DNA of 33,602 bases from Cephalotrichum gorgonifer (Eukaryota > Ascomycota > Sordariomycetes > Microascales > Microascaceae): NCBI GenBank assembly GCA_900312665.1, contig ONZQ02000001.1:1-33602 (forward strand). Reading direction: 5' to 3'. Of this stretch, positions 9,408 to 20,364 are shown one piece after another. How positions within the stretch are numbered: the stretch's first letter is position 1; each line of letters opens with the position of its first letter. A program made the translations under genes and the position numbers. The notes beneath the pieces are model-generated. The model did not search any database. It had not been told where the DNA came from and saw only the letters and a program-made list of their open reading frames with translations.

Positions 9408-10969
9408 ATGGCTCCCAACCACAAGCCCGCCTCGACTACGAGATACAGTGAGAGACCGGTCTACACTACCTCCAATGGCTGCCCCGTCGAGGCGCCGAAC
9501 AAATGGCAGCGTGTTGGTACCCATGGTCCCCTGCTGCTCCAGGACTTCCACCTGATTGACCTGCTCGCTCATTTTGACCGCGAGCGGATTCCCGAGCGTG
9601 TCGTGCATGCCAAGGGGGCCGGTGCTTACGGCGAGTTTGAAGTTACCGACGATATCAGCGACATCACGTCTGTCGATGCGTTGCTCGGTGTTGGGAAGAA
9701 GACACCGGCTGTCGTGAGGTTCTCTACTGTTGGTGGGGAGAAAGGGTCCGCGGATACTGCAAGGGACCCCCGAGGTAAGTCCTTCATTACTCTTTGGTAA
9801 AATGATGTCTTAGCCTTGTGCTTACTAACCTCTTTCTAGGGTTTTCTGTCAAGCTTTATACTCAGGAGGGTAACTGGGACTGGGTCTTCAACAATACACC
9901 CATATTCTTCATCCGGGATCCCGCAAACTTCCCCGTGTTCATCCATACACAGAAAAGGAACCCGCAGACGAACCTCAAGGATGCCACCATGTTCTGGGAT
10001 TACCTGTCTACCCACCACGAGTGTGTTCACCAAGTCATGCATCTCTTCTCTGACCGGGGTACCCCGTACGGGTACCGCCACATGAACGGCTACTCAGGCC
10101 ATACGTTCAAGTTCGTTCAGAAGCGCGACGGCTCGTTCGTTTATGTCAAGATCCACCTGAAGACTGACCAGGGAAACAAGACCCTGACGGCTGAGGAGGC
10201 CGGGAAGCTGGCGTCGGAGAATCCCGATTTCGCTACTCAGGACCTGTTCGAGGCGATTGAGAAGGGCGACCACCCGAGCTGGACTGTCTATCTCCAGGTC
10301 CTCACCCCGCAGCAGGCCGAGAAGTTCAAGTGGAACATCTTCGACCTGACGAAGGTCTGGCCCCACAGCGAGGTCCCACTACGCCGTTTCGGGAAACTGA
10401 GGCTGAACCAGAACGTCGAAAACTACTTCGCCGAGGTCGAGCAGGCAGCGTTCTCGCCGTCTCATCTTGTCCCCGGAGTAGAGCCCTCTGCCGACCCAGT
10501 GCTGCAGGCCCGTCTCTTCTCGTACCCGGATACTCAGAGGCATAGGCTGGGCGTGAACTACCAGCAGATTCCTGTGAATGCGCCCCTGAATGCATTCAAC
10601 CCGTTCCAGAGGGATGGCGCCATGGCGGTAAACGGGAACTATGGGAGCAACCCTGCATATCCTAGTAGCTACCGGCCTTTGACATACCAGCCTGTGAAGC
10701 CAACAAATGAGCATGAGAAGTGGACTGGGGCCGCGGTGAATGATGTCTTCAGTGAGGTCAAGCCACAGGATTACCAGCAGGCGAACGGGCTGTGGCAGGT
10801 TCTCGGGCGGACGCCTGGGCAGCAGGAGAACTTTGTTCGAAATGTAGTGGGGCACTTGGCAGATGCGCATAAGGATACCCGCATGGCTACATATGAGATG
10901 TTCTCTCGGGTCAATGCCCAGCTTGGGGATGCTATTAGGAATGCTATTGAGGGCAGCAGCAGGCTTTAA
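9408..10969 (+). CDS. Peroxisomal haem catalase, small-subunit type
   Basis: Two exons, 9408-9774 and 9840-10969, give 498 aa, the usual length of small-subunit (clade 3) catalases. It dismutates H2O2 to water and oxygen. Key residues are visible: catalytic His67 in RVVHAKGAGAYG, Asn140/141 in FNNTPIFFIRD, and the haem-ligand Tyr351 in RLFSYPDTQRHRLG. Splicing at GTAAGT...CTAG rejoins ARDPR with GFSVKLYTQEGNWD, matching the family without a gap. The C-terminus SRL is a PTS1 signal, so the enzyme should be peroxisomal. It is transcribed away from a DAAO that also carries PTS1 and generates H2O2, which suggests paired function. The fungal peroxisomal catalase group (CatC/Cta1-like) is the best guess, but I assign no symbol. 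Confidence 0.95.
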
Positions 10970-11584
10970 GGGAGCGACGGTCCTAAGCAGGTGAGGGGTA
11001 AGATAGGCGTGGGGGGAGGCGAGCGTGCCTCTATTGGATTTAAATATTGAGTATTAACTGCAATAAATGATAGTGAGAGGATAATAGTTAAAGTTCCATC
11101 TTCGCCGTCATGACATATAGCTTGCCATTACATCTCATCGATAACGTGTATTTCCAGCTAATGATAACCACTACTTGTATCTATTCAGTATCCCCTCTTA
11201 CGTTTGTCGTAGTTTTATACCATCTACGTAGCAAGCTAGCAAGTAATGTTATACCCGTCCAGCTGCCGTTCGCTGGTTGGTAGGAACCGCTGCAACTTCT
11301 GGCTGCTGCTCCCTGTCTCTATCTCCATCCTCCCTGAGCTGCCCACTAACTGACGCAGCTCTTGCTGGCCTACCATGTTTCGAATGAAATGCCTCGCCCA
11401 TCTTACTTCTTAGATAGAGTCGATATTTGGTAGGATCTTATATATAATTATGCCTAACTGGTTGTCTTCTGGGACCGTCAAGCATCTATAATAAACGCGA
11501 AAAATGTGCAAGCTCTATGAGCTGAATTCCGGGCGCTGATGCGGCGTTCCATCCGACGTAAGCCACATGTTGGAATTACCAGTT
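10970..11584. other. Intergenic region between convergent genes, no gene seen
   Basis: About 0.6 kb separating the 3' ends of the catalase gene and the membrane-protein gene. It is moderately AT-rich and carries no convincing coding or RNA signal. Confidence 0.5.
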
Positions 11585-12811
11585 TCAGACCGACGAGTTA
11601 GGTGAATTTGACACTTGGAATTCCACCGTCTTGTTTATCCCACTGCCCACTGACGGATGTGACGCCTCGGGATAGACATCGTCCCACGCAGACCTCGAGG
11701 ACTGTCCTTCCTGAAAGATGTGATTCTGCGATTTCGGCGGTCTTGGCCCACTATTTACCTCGACGATGTTCCCCCTCTGCTCGGATCCAGAGAGGGGAAA
11801 GCAGTCCTCCTCGTGGCTCCCTATTGTAGCCTGTGGCGTCCCCGAGGATATCTGCGACATTCCAAACCGATTGCTAAATGACCGGGAGTAGCTGGCCGAG
11901 GATTGGGTGTTGACTCGAAGTTTAGATGCGAGAATGTCAAAGCTGTGAGCAAGGAGACGTCGTTAGCTGCATCGTACGTTATTGAGGTAGGATAGGGCAG
12001 TCTCTATGTGGTTGGGTTCAAGCACTTACTATAGGATTATAGGAAACAGACACTCCATCGTGTAGAAGAAGTGGTCGATCTGGCTAACGCTCGTGATATG
12101 ACTTTGGGCCGTTGTTTGGAATGAATATGCGACGGCCCGGGATATGCCGATCAAAGACAGGAGTGCGACTCGGACCTCGGTGCTTCGTATCAGGTAATGG
12201 AAGATACCCGTCCGAAGGGCAGCCTTCATAGACGTGTTTTTCGCACTGGCGAACTTCCGGAGGAGGAAGAAGGCACTCAAGCATTCAACGCTGGCAATGA
12301 GAACAAAGTAGGCGGTGTGAAGGCGCGTGATTATTCTTTGGAAGTTGTCCGTTGCTGTAAGAATAGACTGCATTCGCAGGATCAGGACGGCCACCCTAGC
12401 AGCCACTATGCCGACCATGAGTCCCCAGAATAGGGCGAGGAAGACGAGGCGCTGTTTGTCGTGTAAGACGCGTATTAGGATTACATAACTAAAGAACGAT
12501 AGCCCGGCCTCCTGTATTAGCCAGAATATGTCGGCAAAAGCGGAGGCTACGGCGCGGTTCCGGAGGGCGTAATGGGTATAAAAGGCGTAGAACGAAAGGC
12601 CGTTCGCGACGGCGCAGGCCGTAGACGTGACAATGGGGACGGCGACGACGGGTTTGAAGCTCGTGATACCAACGATTACAAAGCCGAAGAGAACGTTAGC
12701 CATGCCGATGGTGCTGAGGATGCTCCAGCTGCTATCGAAGTACGAGAGGCCGGCCGTGACGTTTGGGGAAGTTGTGCCCCCCGTGGGGAAGTCCCCCTGG
12801 CTCATGCTCAT
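11585..12811 (-). CDS. Fungal seven-transmembrane protein of unknown function with a cytoplasmic tail
   Basis: Two exons on the minus strand, 12811-12030 and 11942-11585, give 379 aa. Seven hydrophobic segments lie at about 28-50, 55-78, 92-115, 121-145, 166-185, 213-230 and 244-267, followed by a polar Ser/Gly-rich tail of about 110 residues. The unspliced frame stops in TAG at 12029, but that codon overlaps a consensus GTAAGT donor. Splicing to the CTCACAG acceptor continues the last helix as IILYFDILASKL and opens a 358-nt second exon. It resembles uncharacterised fungal integral-membrane families (I considered DUF7703-like and Pth11-like proteins) but I cannot fix the family. It lacks a CFEM domain. 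It might be a sensor or receptor, but nothing in the sequence proves that. Confidence 0.65.
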
Positions 12812-13936
12812 AATGGCCGTAGTAGTCTGTGGACGCCCATCGAGGCAATGATATCGTCGACTTCAGGCGATTATCGGGGGCGAAGACATGGAGGCGAGCC
12901 GAAGGCGACGGGTGGTTGGCTTTACCTGGTAACTTGAACGACGATGTCGAGAGGAACTATGACTGAGGAAGAAAAGAGGGGAATGCCATCAGAGGGGGCA
13001 AAGAAAGAAGGATCGCCAGCGGAAAACTCTATTTCCAAGTGGCTAGTCCATTCTTCGCCACACTATACATGGTCTGCAAATATGGAAATAGTGGTGCAAT
13101 CGATCCCCAGGCAAAGCTCTCCTCCACTGATTCATGCGTTGAATAAAGATAGGGCCACCCACCTTGCGATATTATACTACATATTTCATAATCATGGAGT
13201 TCATGAAGGCTTTAAAAATTTATGGCAATTGAGGTAAATATATTCATGACAGGCTTATTTAAGTTTACTCCGCCTGCTATGTGACGAGATGGACGGGTGG
13301 GACAGTGACGTAACATTTTACCTGATGGCGGGCGGCCTCAGCTGCCACCCTGCACCAATAATTCAATATTAATGTTGGCACGACACACCCTCCCACCCAC
13401 GATGGAGCCTCCACTATTTAACGAGGCGGCTATTCTGATATTGACAACCTCCAGAGCCAGCGGAATAGCTGGGCCGAGCTGTAGGAGCAGCTGTAGATAA
13501 TAGGAGCCTTCGATTTAATTGAGAGCTTTGCACTGAAGTGCTAGCAATGAGGCTTTGGCTGAAAATGCGATTTCCGCTGTTTTTGATGATCCGGCCTGGT
13601 TGAATACTATTACATAATCATTCGTTTGCACACATTGGCACACGCCTGTGGCCGCTCACACTCCTGACAGGTGGTCTGGGCTGCCAATAATCACCGCGCC
13701 CACGTGTCACCAGCCAACTGCCCCCGTGTCAATAGCCGTCGCCATGGGGATGTCTTGTTCCCCATGAATGACATAAGCATGATAAGGTCGCTTTGGAGAG
13801 CGAGCCGGTATCCGAGAACCGAGAGAGTTATTAGGCGAGGGGCGTCCCCCCACGTAATTCTCCATAATTCTCGTACTAATAATAGTCTCCTTAGTCCGCC
13901 AAATCGCCCGTGTTAACGCTGACACGAACCACCACC
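12812..13936. promoter_or_regulatory. Divergent upstream region of the membrane protein and first regulator
   Basis: About 1.1 kb without a convincing gene. It contains a CACGTG E-box at 13701-13706 within CCCACGTGTCAC. The plus-strand open frame at 12944-13237 has no recognisable features and I treat it as chance. Confidence 0.4.
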
Positions 13937-16258
13937 ATGCTAAAGGGAAAAGGAACCAACTCGCTGGCATTCGCACGGACAGACTGCCATACCTGCGTTT
14001 CCTCGATGAGGACGTGTGATCGCCAGCGACCACAGTGCTCAACTTGCCTCGACCTCAATGTGAAATGTGGTGGGTTTGCCACGCCGCTTTCATGGGACAA
14101 TAACCGCATATGGCTCGGACAGCCGTCTCACAAAACAGTCTACGTTTACGATGGGATGAAGGGAAATGAGAGCCAGACACTTCCGTCGACGTCGTCCCAG
14201 GCGTTTCGTTTTGTGAATGGAACTTCGAGGAGGAAGAAGCGTCGGACAATTAGGCCAGCCAGCAGCAGCCCCGAAGAAGAAAGCGGGGCAAAAGGAGAAG
14301 GAGAAAGAGAAGGAGATCGAGAAATAGAGGGAGAAAGAGAAGGAGGTAGAGAAGGAGAAGGAGAGGGGGAAGGAAGAGACGGAGACGGAGGTGACCTGCA
14401 TGCCTCGGAGTCTCCAGAGGAGGCTGGTCGTGACTCGTACTCGGTGCATGCGTCTGGTTCCTCGCTCATGGACGATTTGAGTAAGGGAGATGCACACACT
14501 GATGATTGCACCGACGCCCATACTGACCGAGGAAATGGCATGCAGATTCGTCGATGCTTGATGGCCGTGAGCTGCTGGATGTTGTTATCCCTTTCTCCCA
14601 GGAGTTTCTTCCCGAGTGGATGCCCGCAGCGTTCCCTGTCCAGGAATCCGAGCCGCCGATGAACCTGCAGACTCAGGTTACTTCTAGCGGTGCTAGTCCT
14701 AGGATGGGGGAAATGTTCTCTCAAGCTCTCGTGGAATTTCCAGAAAGTACCTCCGCGGATGCCTATGAGAACCATCAGCCTCCGACACCTCTCGTGTTGA
14801 CTTCTCCTAGCCGAAGACTGTTGTACGAGAGCACGGCCGAATTCATTCCTGACCACGCCCAGAATGAGAGACTTTTCCAAATATGTAAGTAGACTCTATA
14901 TCCCCGTCGCTCTACAGGAGTCTGGACTAATATGGCGGGTGGAAGATGACAAGGAGCTATGTGTGCTACCATTAACGTCTGATGTGGCGCTTAATCCATT
15001 TCGTTGTCGACGGCAGACATTGCAAGCATCTCGCCTGCTTTTCCACGCGGTGTTGGCTCTATGCTGCCAGCATCAGAGCCATCTGACGGGCACTTGGTCT
15101 GAAGAAGCTTCGGTCCATCGAATCAAAGCTACGGAATTGCTAGAAAGCGCCTCTCAGAGCAACCAGGTCACCAGGATGGGGCTACACGTTCTAGAGCCAA
15201 TATTGATCATGTTCACTCTTGATGTACGAAACACGTCACCTTCTGATTCTCTTGACCTTTTGAATACAAACTGACAGGAGTTACAGTGCACGCTTTCTGC
15301 AACTGGACCATGGTCTGGTCACTTGACACGCGTGCGGTCGATATTGGATGCCTGCGGCGGCCCACTGGCGCTGAATAACTCGCGTGTCCGCTCACAAGTT
15401 GGAATGCTCCTCTGGTAAGTGATTGTAGAAAACCCACCTCGCCAATAAAGAGAAAGCCGTTTCAATCTGACGCGAACTAGGTGGGACGCAACCCTAGCGC
15501 TAGTCTCCCGGCAGGGGATCATTCTTGACCGGTCATACCTTGAACACCTAGTACTAAGCCAGGATCAGGACGAGTGGTCCTTTTACGACCTCACCGGCTG
15601 CCCCGGGGAGCTGTTCGTACACTTGGTGAACCTAGCTGAGTTGTCGAAGCAGAGGGAGATCGCCGCGTGCATGACCTGGCTTACTTTTGACCTGTCGCCA
15701 GTGAACAAGATCGAGCATGATGTCCAGAATTGGCGGAGCCGCATTTTCGCCGATGCCTACAGTCCGAATTTTGATACGATTGTGGAAGGCCTGCCGGAGG
15801 AAGCCGATACAGAGGCCGACACCGAGGAACATCTACACTCCACTCAAGACCGCTACCACTGCGTCGAGGCGTGGCGGTACGCCTTGCTGATATATATCGA
15901 AAGAGTGTTCCGATGGGATCGGAAGTCACCGAGACCTTTGAAGCTGAAGTGGCTGGTACGAAAAACGCTAGATCACATTCGCTGCTGCCGGAGAACGTCG
16001 CAGACGCAGAAGCAGCTCCTGCTACCGGTGTTTCTTGCCGGGAGTGAGACCACGGATGGGGAGATGAGGAGGTTTACAAGGAACTACTGTAAGTGGTGGG
16101 CGCACCGGAGCCGTTATAACATGTTCAATTCGGTATCGTTGCTTCTAGAAGATATCTGGAAGGGGGATGATGCTCAGGCGTGGTGGGGGTCTGTGATCGA
16201 TGGGAAGACGAGGCATGGTGGGGCTGGTGAGGCAGGGGTCCAATTCTTGTTCGGGTAG
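13937..16258 (+). CDS. Zn2Cys6 transcription factor (Fungal_trans_2-type)
   Basis: Five exons, 13937-14480, 14546-14884, 14946-15223, 15278-15414 and 15481-16258, give 691 aa. The zinc cluster at residues 17-44 follows C-x2-C-x6-C-x6-C-x2-C-x6-C, so a nuclear DNA-binding role is likely. It is unusual in lacking the run of basic residues normally found between the second and third Cys (here VSSMRT). A Glu/Gly/Arg low-complexity stretch at about 115-155 comes from a purine-rich tract at 14278-14392. The later region (DKELCVLPLTSDVALNPFR, LLFHAVLALCCQHQ, then a WRYALLIYIERVF helix) matches the C-terminal domain of the ARCA/Fungal_trans_2 group. Intron 2 ends at the weak acceptor GGAAG, chosen because CTAAT lies 13 nt before it and the frame fits the family. 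It may regulate this cluster. Confidence 0.8.
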
Positions 16259-16784
16259 ATGTGCGCTCTGCGCTTGGATGATATAACCATGGTTGTATGA
16301 TGCTGCATACAGGAGCGAAATAAACATCTTGTCAAAGTGTCTCAACTCGAACCTACTTGACCCGACCCATGGTCTGAAGCTGAAGCGAATCACTAAACGC
16401 ACACTCAGATCATTGGAGGGTATTTGAAGAGTGGGGGAGGACGGGTGATATACTATTAATGTCTTATAGAGGAGAAGGTATTTAGTTGGGACTAGCATGT
16501 GTTTGATGTAGGTAATGATTATATCAACGCTTAGAGCCATGAAAGCGTCTCGGCCTGAAGAATCTATTGCTCCATTCATAAATAAGCCCTACGTTACATT
16601 CAGAAAGTAGTTACGATCAGAGGATGGTTAGTGCTACTTATATAAGACAGTTCATGGTGTGGGCACGATAATAATGATGGTCGTGAACTCTATTGCTCAT
16701 AATAACTAATGCTCGTCTGCTATACTGATCGATATACCCAATGCCAGCCACTGTTACACCCCTCATTAAATGCGTCTATCATGC
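16259..16784. other. Intergenic region between convergent genes, no gene seen
   Basis: About 0.5 kb between the 3' ends of the regulator and the transaminase. AT-rich, with nothing recognisable. Confidence 0.5.
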
Positions 16785-17744
16785 TTAATACTTAATCTCG
16801 AAGCTGTATGCCGAGTCGTAGTGCATGGCCCAGTATCCATCCCAGATCTTCTTCGTGATAGGACCGACCTTGCCATCGGCGACAGGTGCACCGTCAAGAG
16901 TCGTGATGGGCATGATGCCACCGGCGGTCGTGGACATGAAGACCTCGTCGGCTTGGTAGAGCAGGTCCGTGGGGATATGCTCGACGCGGACCTCGATACC
17001 AGCGGCCTTGGCGGCGTCGAACACGCTCTTGCGGGTGATTCCCTGCAGGACACCGCGGTCGGGGGTGTAGATGACACCATCCTTAACGAGCAGGATGTTG
17101 AAGCCCGATCCCTCGGTGATGTTCGAGTCGCCGTCCGTCAGGAAGGGGTAGGTAGCGCCACGGTCATTCGCCTCGAAGAGACCCCGCACGAGGTCGCCCC
17201 ACTGCAGGTTCTTAACCGTGGGGTCAATGGCGCCGGGGGGGACTCGGCGCACGGTCCTGGCGACGACGGCGCTGCCGCCGGTAGGCTGGTCCTCGGGTTC
17301 CATTACCCAGACGTATGGCTGGACCAACAGGTAGAGGTTGTTGGTCATATCTTCGAGCTTGTTGCCACGGACGCTCTTGAGGCCGCGCGTGACGATAAGC
17401 TCGACGAAGGCGTCGCGGATACCGGTCTTGGCGACCATGTCGACCAGGATCTTCTTAACCTCCTCGCGGGGTAGGGGGAGCTTTAGGCGGAGCTTGGCGC
17501 AACTCTCCTCCAGGCGGGTGATGTGGTCGTCGAGGCGGAAGAAACGGCCATCCCAGACAGACGGGACATCGTAAGTGAGGTCACTGCGCATGAAGCCCTC
17601 GTCGAGCATGGGGATCTTGGCCTCATGGAGGGGGGTGAGCTCACCCTGTACCCAGGCGATACCATTGGTGTAGGGGTTGGTGCTAGCGTTGAGGACCTCC
17701 TGCCTGGCATTGTAGCCGGCGAAGATCTTCTCCATGGTGGCCAT
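16785..17744 (-). CDS. Fold-type IV PLP transaminase, (R)-selective amine transaminase-like
   Basis: Single-exon gene of 319 aa. It belongs to the class-IV aminotransferases (BCAT/D-amino-acid aminotransferase/4-amino-4-deoxychorismate lyase fold) and closely resembles the fungal (R)-amine transaminases characterised from Aspergillus terreus and relatives. Diagnostic features are Tyr58 in SDLTYDV, WDGRFFRLDDH, Arg126 in SVRG (equivalent to the loop Arg that recognises substrate carboxylate in the A. terreus enzyme), RRVPPGAIDPTVKNLQWGD with PLP Lys178, and Glu211 in NITEGSGFN, which contacts the pyridine nitrogen. The length is close to the 325 aa of known members. It would move an amino group from an (R)-amine or D-amino acid to a 2-oxo acid such as pyruvate. 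No targeting signal is seen. The natural substrate of this family is not established as far as I know. Database labels often say branched-chain aminotransferase. Confidence 0.9.
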   Translation of the reverse strand: MATMEKIFAGYNARQEVLNASTNPYTNGIAWVQGELTPLHEAKIPMLDEGFMRSDLTYDVPSVWDGRFFRLDDHITRLEESCAKLRLKLPLPREEVKKILVDMVAKTGIRDAFVELIVTRGLKSVRGNKLEDMTNNLYLLVQPYVWVMEPEDQPTGGSAVVARTVRRVPPGAIDPTVKNLQWGDLVRGLFEANDRGATYPFLTDGDSNITEGSGFNILLVKDGVIYTPDRGVLQGITRKSVFDAAKAAGIEVRVEHIPTDLLYQADEVFMSTTAGGIMPITTLDGAPVADGKVGPITKKIWDGYWAMHYDSAYSFEIKY

Positions 17745-17936
17745 TTTGAATGTGTTCAGATGTGAAAAGTGAAAATCGAGGATGTAATGAGATATTGTGA
17801 GTGTTTAGTGTTGAGCAGTGTGTCTTATCCTTAAAAGTTGTGTTTGTAGCAGGAGATATTGTATATGTTCTCAGAGATCATCAGTGCCATAAATAGGTAT
17901 TCTTGAAGGTTTATGCTTCATACAAGAACGCCATAC

Positions 17937-17944
17937 CCGACCGG
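17937..17944. promoter_or_regulatory. CCGACCGG variant site upstream of the transaminase
   Basis: CCG-N2-CGG octamer, one base different from CCGATCGG, 193 bp upstream of the transaminase ATG. That distance is almost the same as for the exact octamer upstream of DAAO (188 bp). Proposed Zn2Cys6 operator, by analogy only. Confidence 0.4.
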
Positions 17945-18317
17945 ATTCGTTTTACTATTATGAGCCTTTGTGTATGACTTTTCACAATAACAACGTTGCT
18001 CAAAACGATACTTCCCGATATGGCAGGCGATTGACTGTTTAACCGATCTGGCTTCCGAGCCGAGCTTGAAGTGGGGTAATCCGATCTTGCTAGCTCGCTC
18101 GTGAAGGTTGACCATTGGAAGCATATGGCCTACTCATAGACTCTGATACTTGGAGATATTGAGGTAAGAGTTGCTAGCCTTACGCAACCAGTCCTTCTTA
18201 CACGGGACCCCCTGCAGCCTCATGATAGCATATAAGCCATTCAAGCCCTGGTCGGGCCTCTTTTTAGTCCTAGAAACTATAATGTAACTATATGATCTCT
18301 ACTCGTTAAGCAATGTT

Positions 18318-18339
18318 AGGGGCAGGGGGGCAGGGGAGG
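18318..18339. promoter_or_regulatory. G-rich tract with three AGGGG elements
   Basis: The sequence has G-runs of four, six and four separated by CA. AGGGG is the core of the stress response element known from yeasts and filamentous fungi. The tract could also form a G-quadruplex. It lies about 575 bp upstream of the transaminase, so any role is speculative. Confidence 0.25.
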
Positions 18340-19109
18340 TCAAAGCGAGACCATCAACTGTGGCAATTATTTCACAGCTGGCAGCAGCTGACTTCTATTC
18401 ATTTTCGATATCGCACAAGTTGACTAGTTTCTATTACCTGGTTAGGAAGCCGAGGGTCGGCTTGGGCAGCGACCGGAGCGATGTCCAACGGTCGTGTCGA
18501 TCGCAATATTAGAGGATCCGCCACCCATGGCGATCGCAGTTGTACAGTAATAGCCTAATTAGGAAGGTGGAATGCACGGCGAGGTTGCATCTGGTCCCAT
18601 GCAATACCAGAGTCCGACTATGCCGGATGTGGGCCGGAAGAGCCGCCTTGTCCGAAAGTGGTAAAGTGAAAGCGGAGCTGTATACAAGTAATTACTCAAG
18701 TAGGCAACTAAGATAGCAAGTATTCTTCGTACTGTCTTGGTCAATGATATCAGATGGCAGCAATTATCAGACAGGTCTCATTAATATGGATTTTACAGGG
18801 TGGGTGGCGATCAAACTAGCATAGCAGCTTCATGTAAACATCTATTCTCCTATACTGAATTAAACGTTGATAATAGTAGCAGGCTTTCACCAATGGATAA
18901 GCTTTTCTATCAAGGGCCGATACCAGCGAGACAGGCGCTCCTTACATTAAACAATCCCAGAAGCATTATCTTGTATACTTTGCATTAACCAAATATTAGA
19001 GATAATGGTGATTGTTATTAACTTTTTATTTTCTATCAAAGCTGCATGGTTGATATGACAAGCGGAGAACCGCATAGTTTTTAGAGGAAAACAGGTCAAT
19101 CTATGTAAC

Positions 19110-20364
19110 TTAGAAGTGGCCCATAATCTCGCGGGGTGTATACGGCTCCTCAAGGTACGCCTCCTCCTCAGCGGTAAGCTCCAGCCCGCGCGCAGCCAGA
19201 GCCTGGTCAATCCTCTCCACGCTGCTGAAGCCGATAATCGGGCTTGTGACGCGCTTGTTGGTCCACGCCAGCGTGACCTGGGCCATGGTCCAGCCCTTCT
19301 TCTTAGCTAGCTCCTCCACGCGGTTGATGATCTCCTTAGACTCAGCGCGCAGCTCCTCGCCACCCGAAGAGCGGGTAGTAGTTCCCGTAACGCTCAAAGG
19401 ACGGACGAGCTGTCCTTCCGAGAGAGGACCCCACTGACGGACAAATCGTAAGCGTGAAGTCCTGCACTAAAGAAGGGGGGGGGTTGAGGATTAGGATTGT
19501 ATGCTTACTGGAAGGAGGCCAACACCGGTAGTGTTGCAGTACTTGTTCATCTCACGCTCTTCCTCGCGGTATAGTAGGCTGTAGACGCCCTGCATAGCGA
19601 CGAACTTCGTCCACCCGTTCTTCTCCGCGACGTTCTGCATCATCACGAACTGGTACGTCCACATAGACGAAGCTCCGAGGTACCGGATCTTGCCGGCCTT
19701 GACAAGGTCGTGAAGAGCGCACATGGTCTCCTCGATAGGGGTCTCTGGGTCGAAGCGGTGGATCCAGAAGACATCAAGGTAGTCCGTCTCCAGGCGCTCC
19801 AGGATGTCGTTCACGGTCTTGAATAGCGCCTGCCTCGACAGACCTATTAATTGTAGTTAGCGAGGCATATCACTCCTAGGACCTGAAAGTGAGCGAACGT
19901 ACCGAACTGGTTGACATAGTCCTTGCTCCGTACAAGGTCCTTGAGGATGTGGTACGCGTGGAACTGCTGCTCTCCAACGCAGCTGTAGGCCTTCGACATG
20001 ATTACCAGCTTATGCCTGGGGATGTTATACGTCTTGATCGCCTGGGCGATAATCCTCTCCGAGTCACCATTGGAGTAGATGTTCGCCGTGTCCCACTATG
20101 GTATCCAGCATTAGCGATTTAGCCCATGGTGACAGAGTGAGTAGAGAGACAAACAGTGTTCAATCCTCGATCGTATGCCGCCTTTAGCATGGGAAGAGCC
20201 TGGTCGGCCTCGATAACCCAGTCCGCCCACTCCTTGTTACCGATGCTCATGCATCCAACGATGGGAGTCGAGACGCGGAGGCCACTGGCTCCGACACGCC
20301 TGTAGTCAACATGGGTACCCGCAAGGGACTCCTGAAGACCGGGGGGAAGGGGTGCGCCTGCCAT
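19110..20364 (-). CDS. Aldo-keto reductase
   Basis: Four exons on the minus strand, 20364-20155, 20095-19903, 19843-19509 and 19433-19110, give 353 aa. It is an NADPH-type TIM-barrel oxidoreductase that reduces aldehydes or ketones. The AKR tetrad is visible: Asp72 and Tyr77 in TWDTANIYSNG, Lys105 in VIMSKAY and His163 in FWIHRFD. The cofactor-end motif SPIIGFSSVERIDQAL is also present. Introns 1 and 4-side junctions were chosen to rejoin GLNT-WDTA and GLLP-WGPLSEGQ, as in relatives. Intron 1 uses a GTTTGT donor. The group resembles fungal versiconal-type/YakC-like reductases. The likely substrate is a carbonyl made by deamination or aldol cleavage in the same pathway (inference). CCGATCGG lies 226 bp upstream. 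No organelle signal is visible. Confidence 0.9.

Larger units (their letters stand above)
17745..19109. promoter_or_regulatory. Upstream region of the transaminase gene
   Basis: About 1.36 kb with no convincing gene. It contains CCGACCGG 193 bp upstream of the transaminase start, a G-rich stretch at 18318-18339 with three AGGGG elements, and scattered CCGATC half-sites (about 18040 and 18080). The far part, toward 19109, is AT-rich and lies downstream of the aldo-keto reductase. Confidence 0.45.

Noticed and set aside
10064..10071. CCGTACGG inside the catalase gene as a further CCG-N2-CGG site
   Set aside because: It lies in coding sequence (Pro-Tyr-Gly codons), and generic CCGNNCGG is expected several times by chance in GC-rich exons, as also seen in the second regulator.
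12944..13237. 97-aa plus-strand open frame between the membrane protein and first regulator
   Set aside because: No domain, no homologous look, and it lies in a divergent promoter region.
14146..14880. 244-aa minus-strand open frame opposite the first regulator
   Set aside because: Ser/Pro-rich shadow of the purine-rich coding tract; the plus strand has the zinc cluster and consistent exons.
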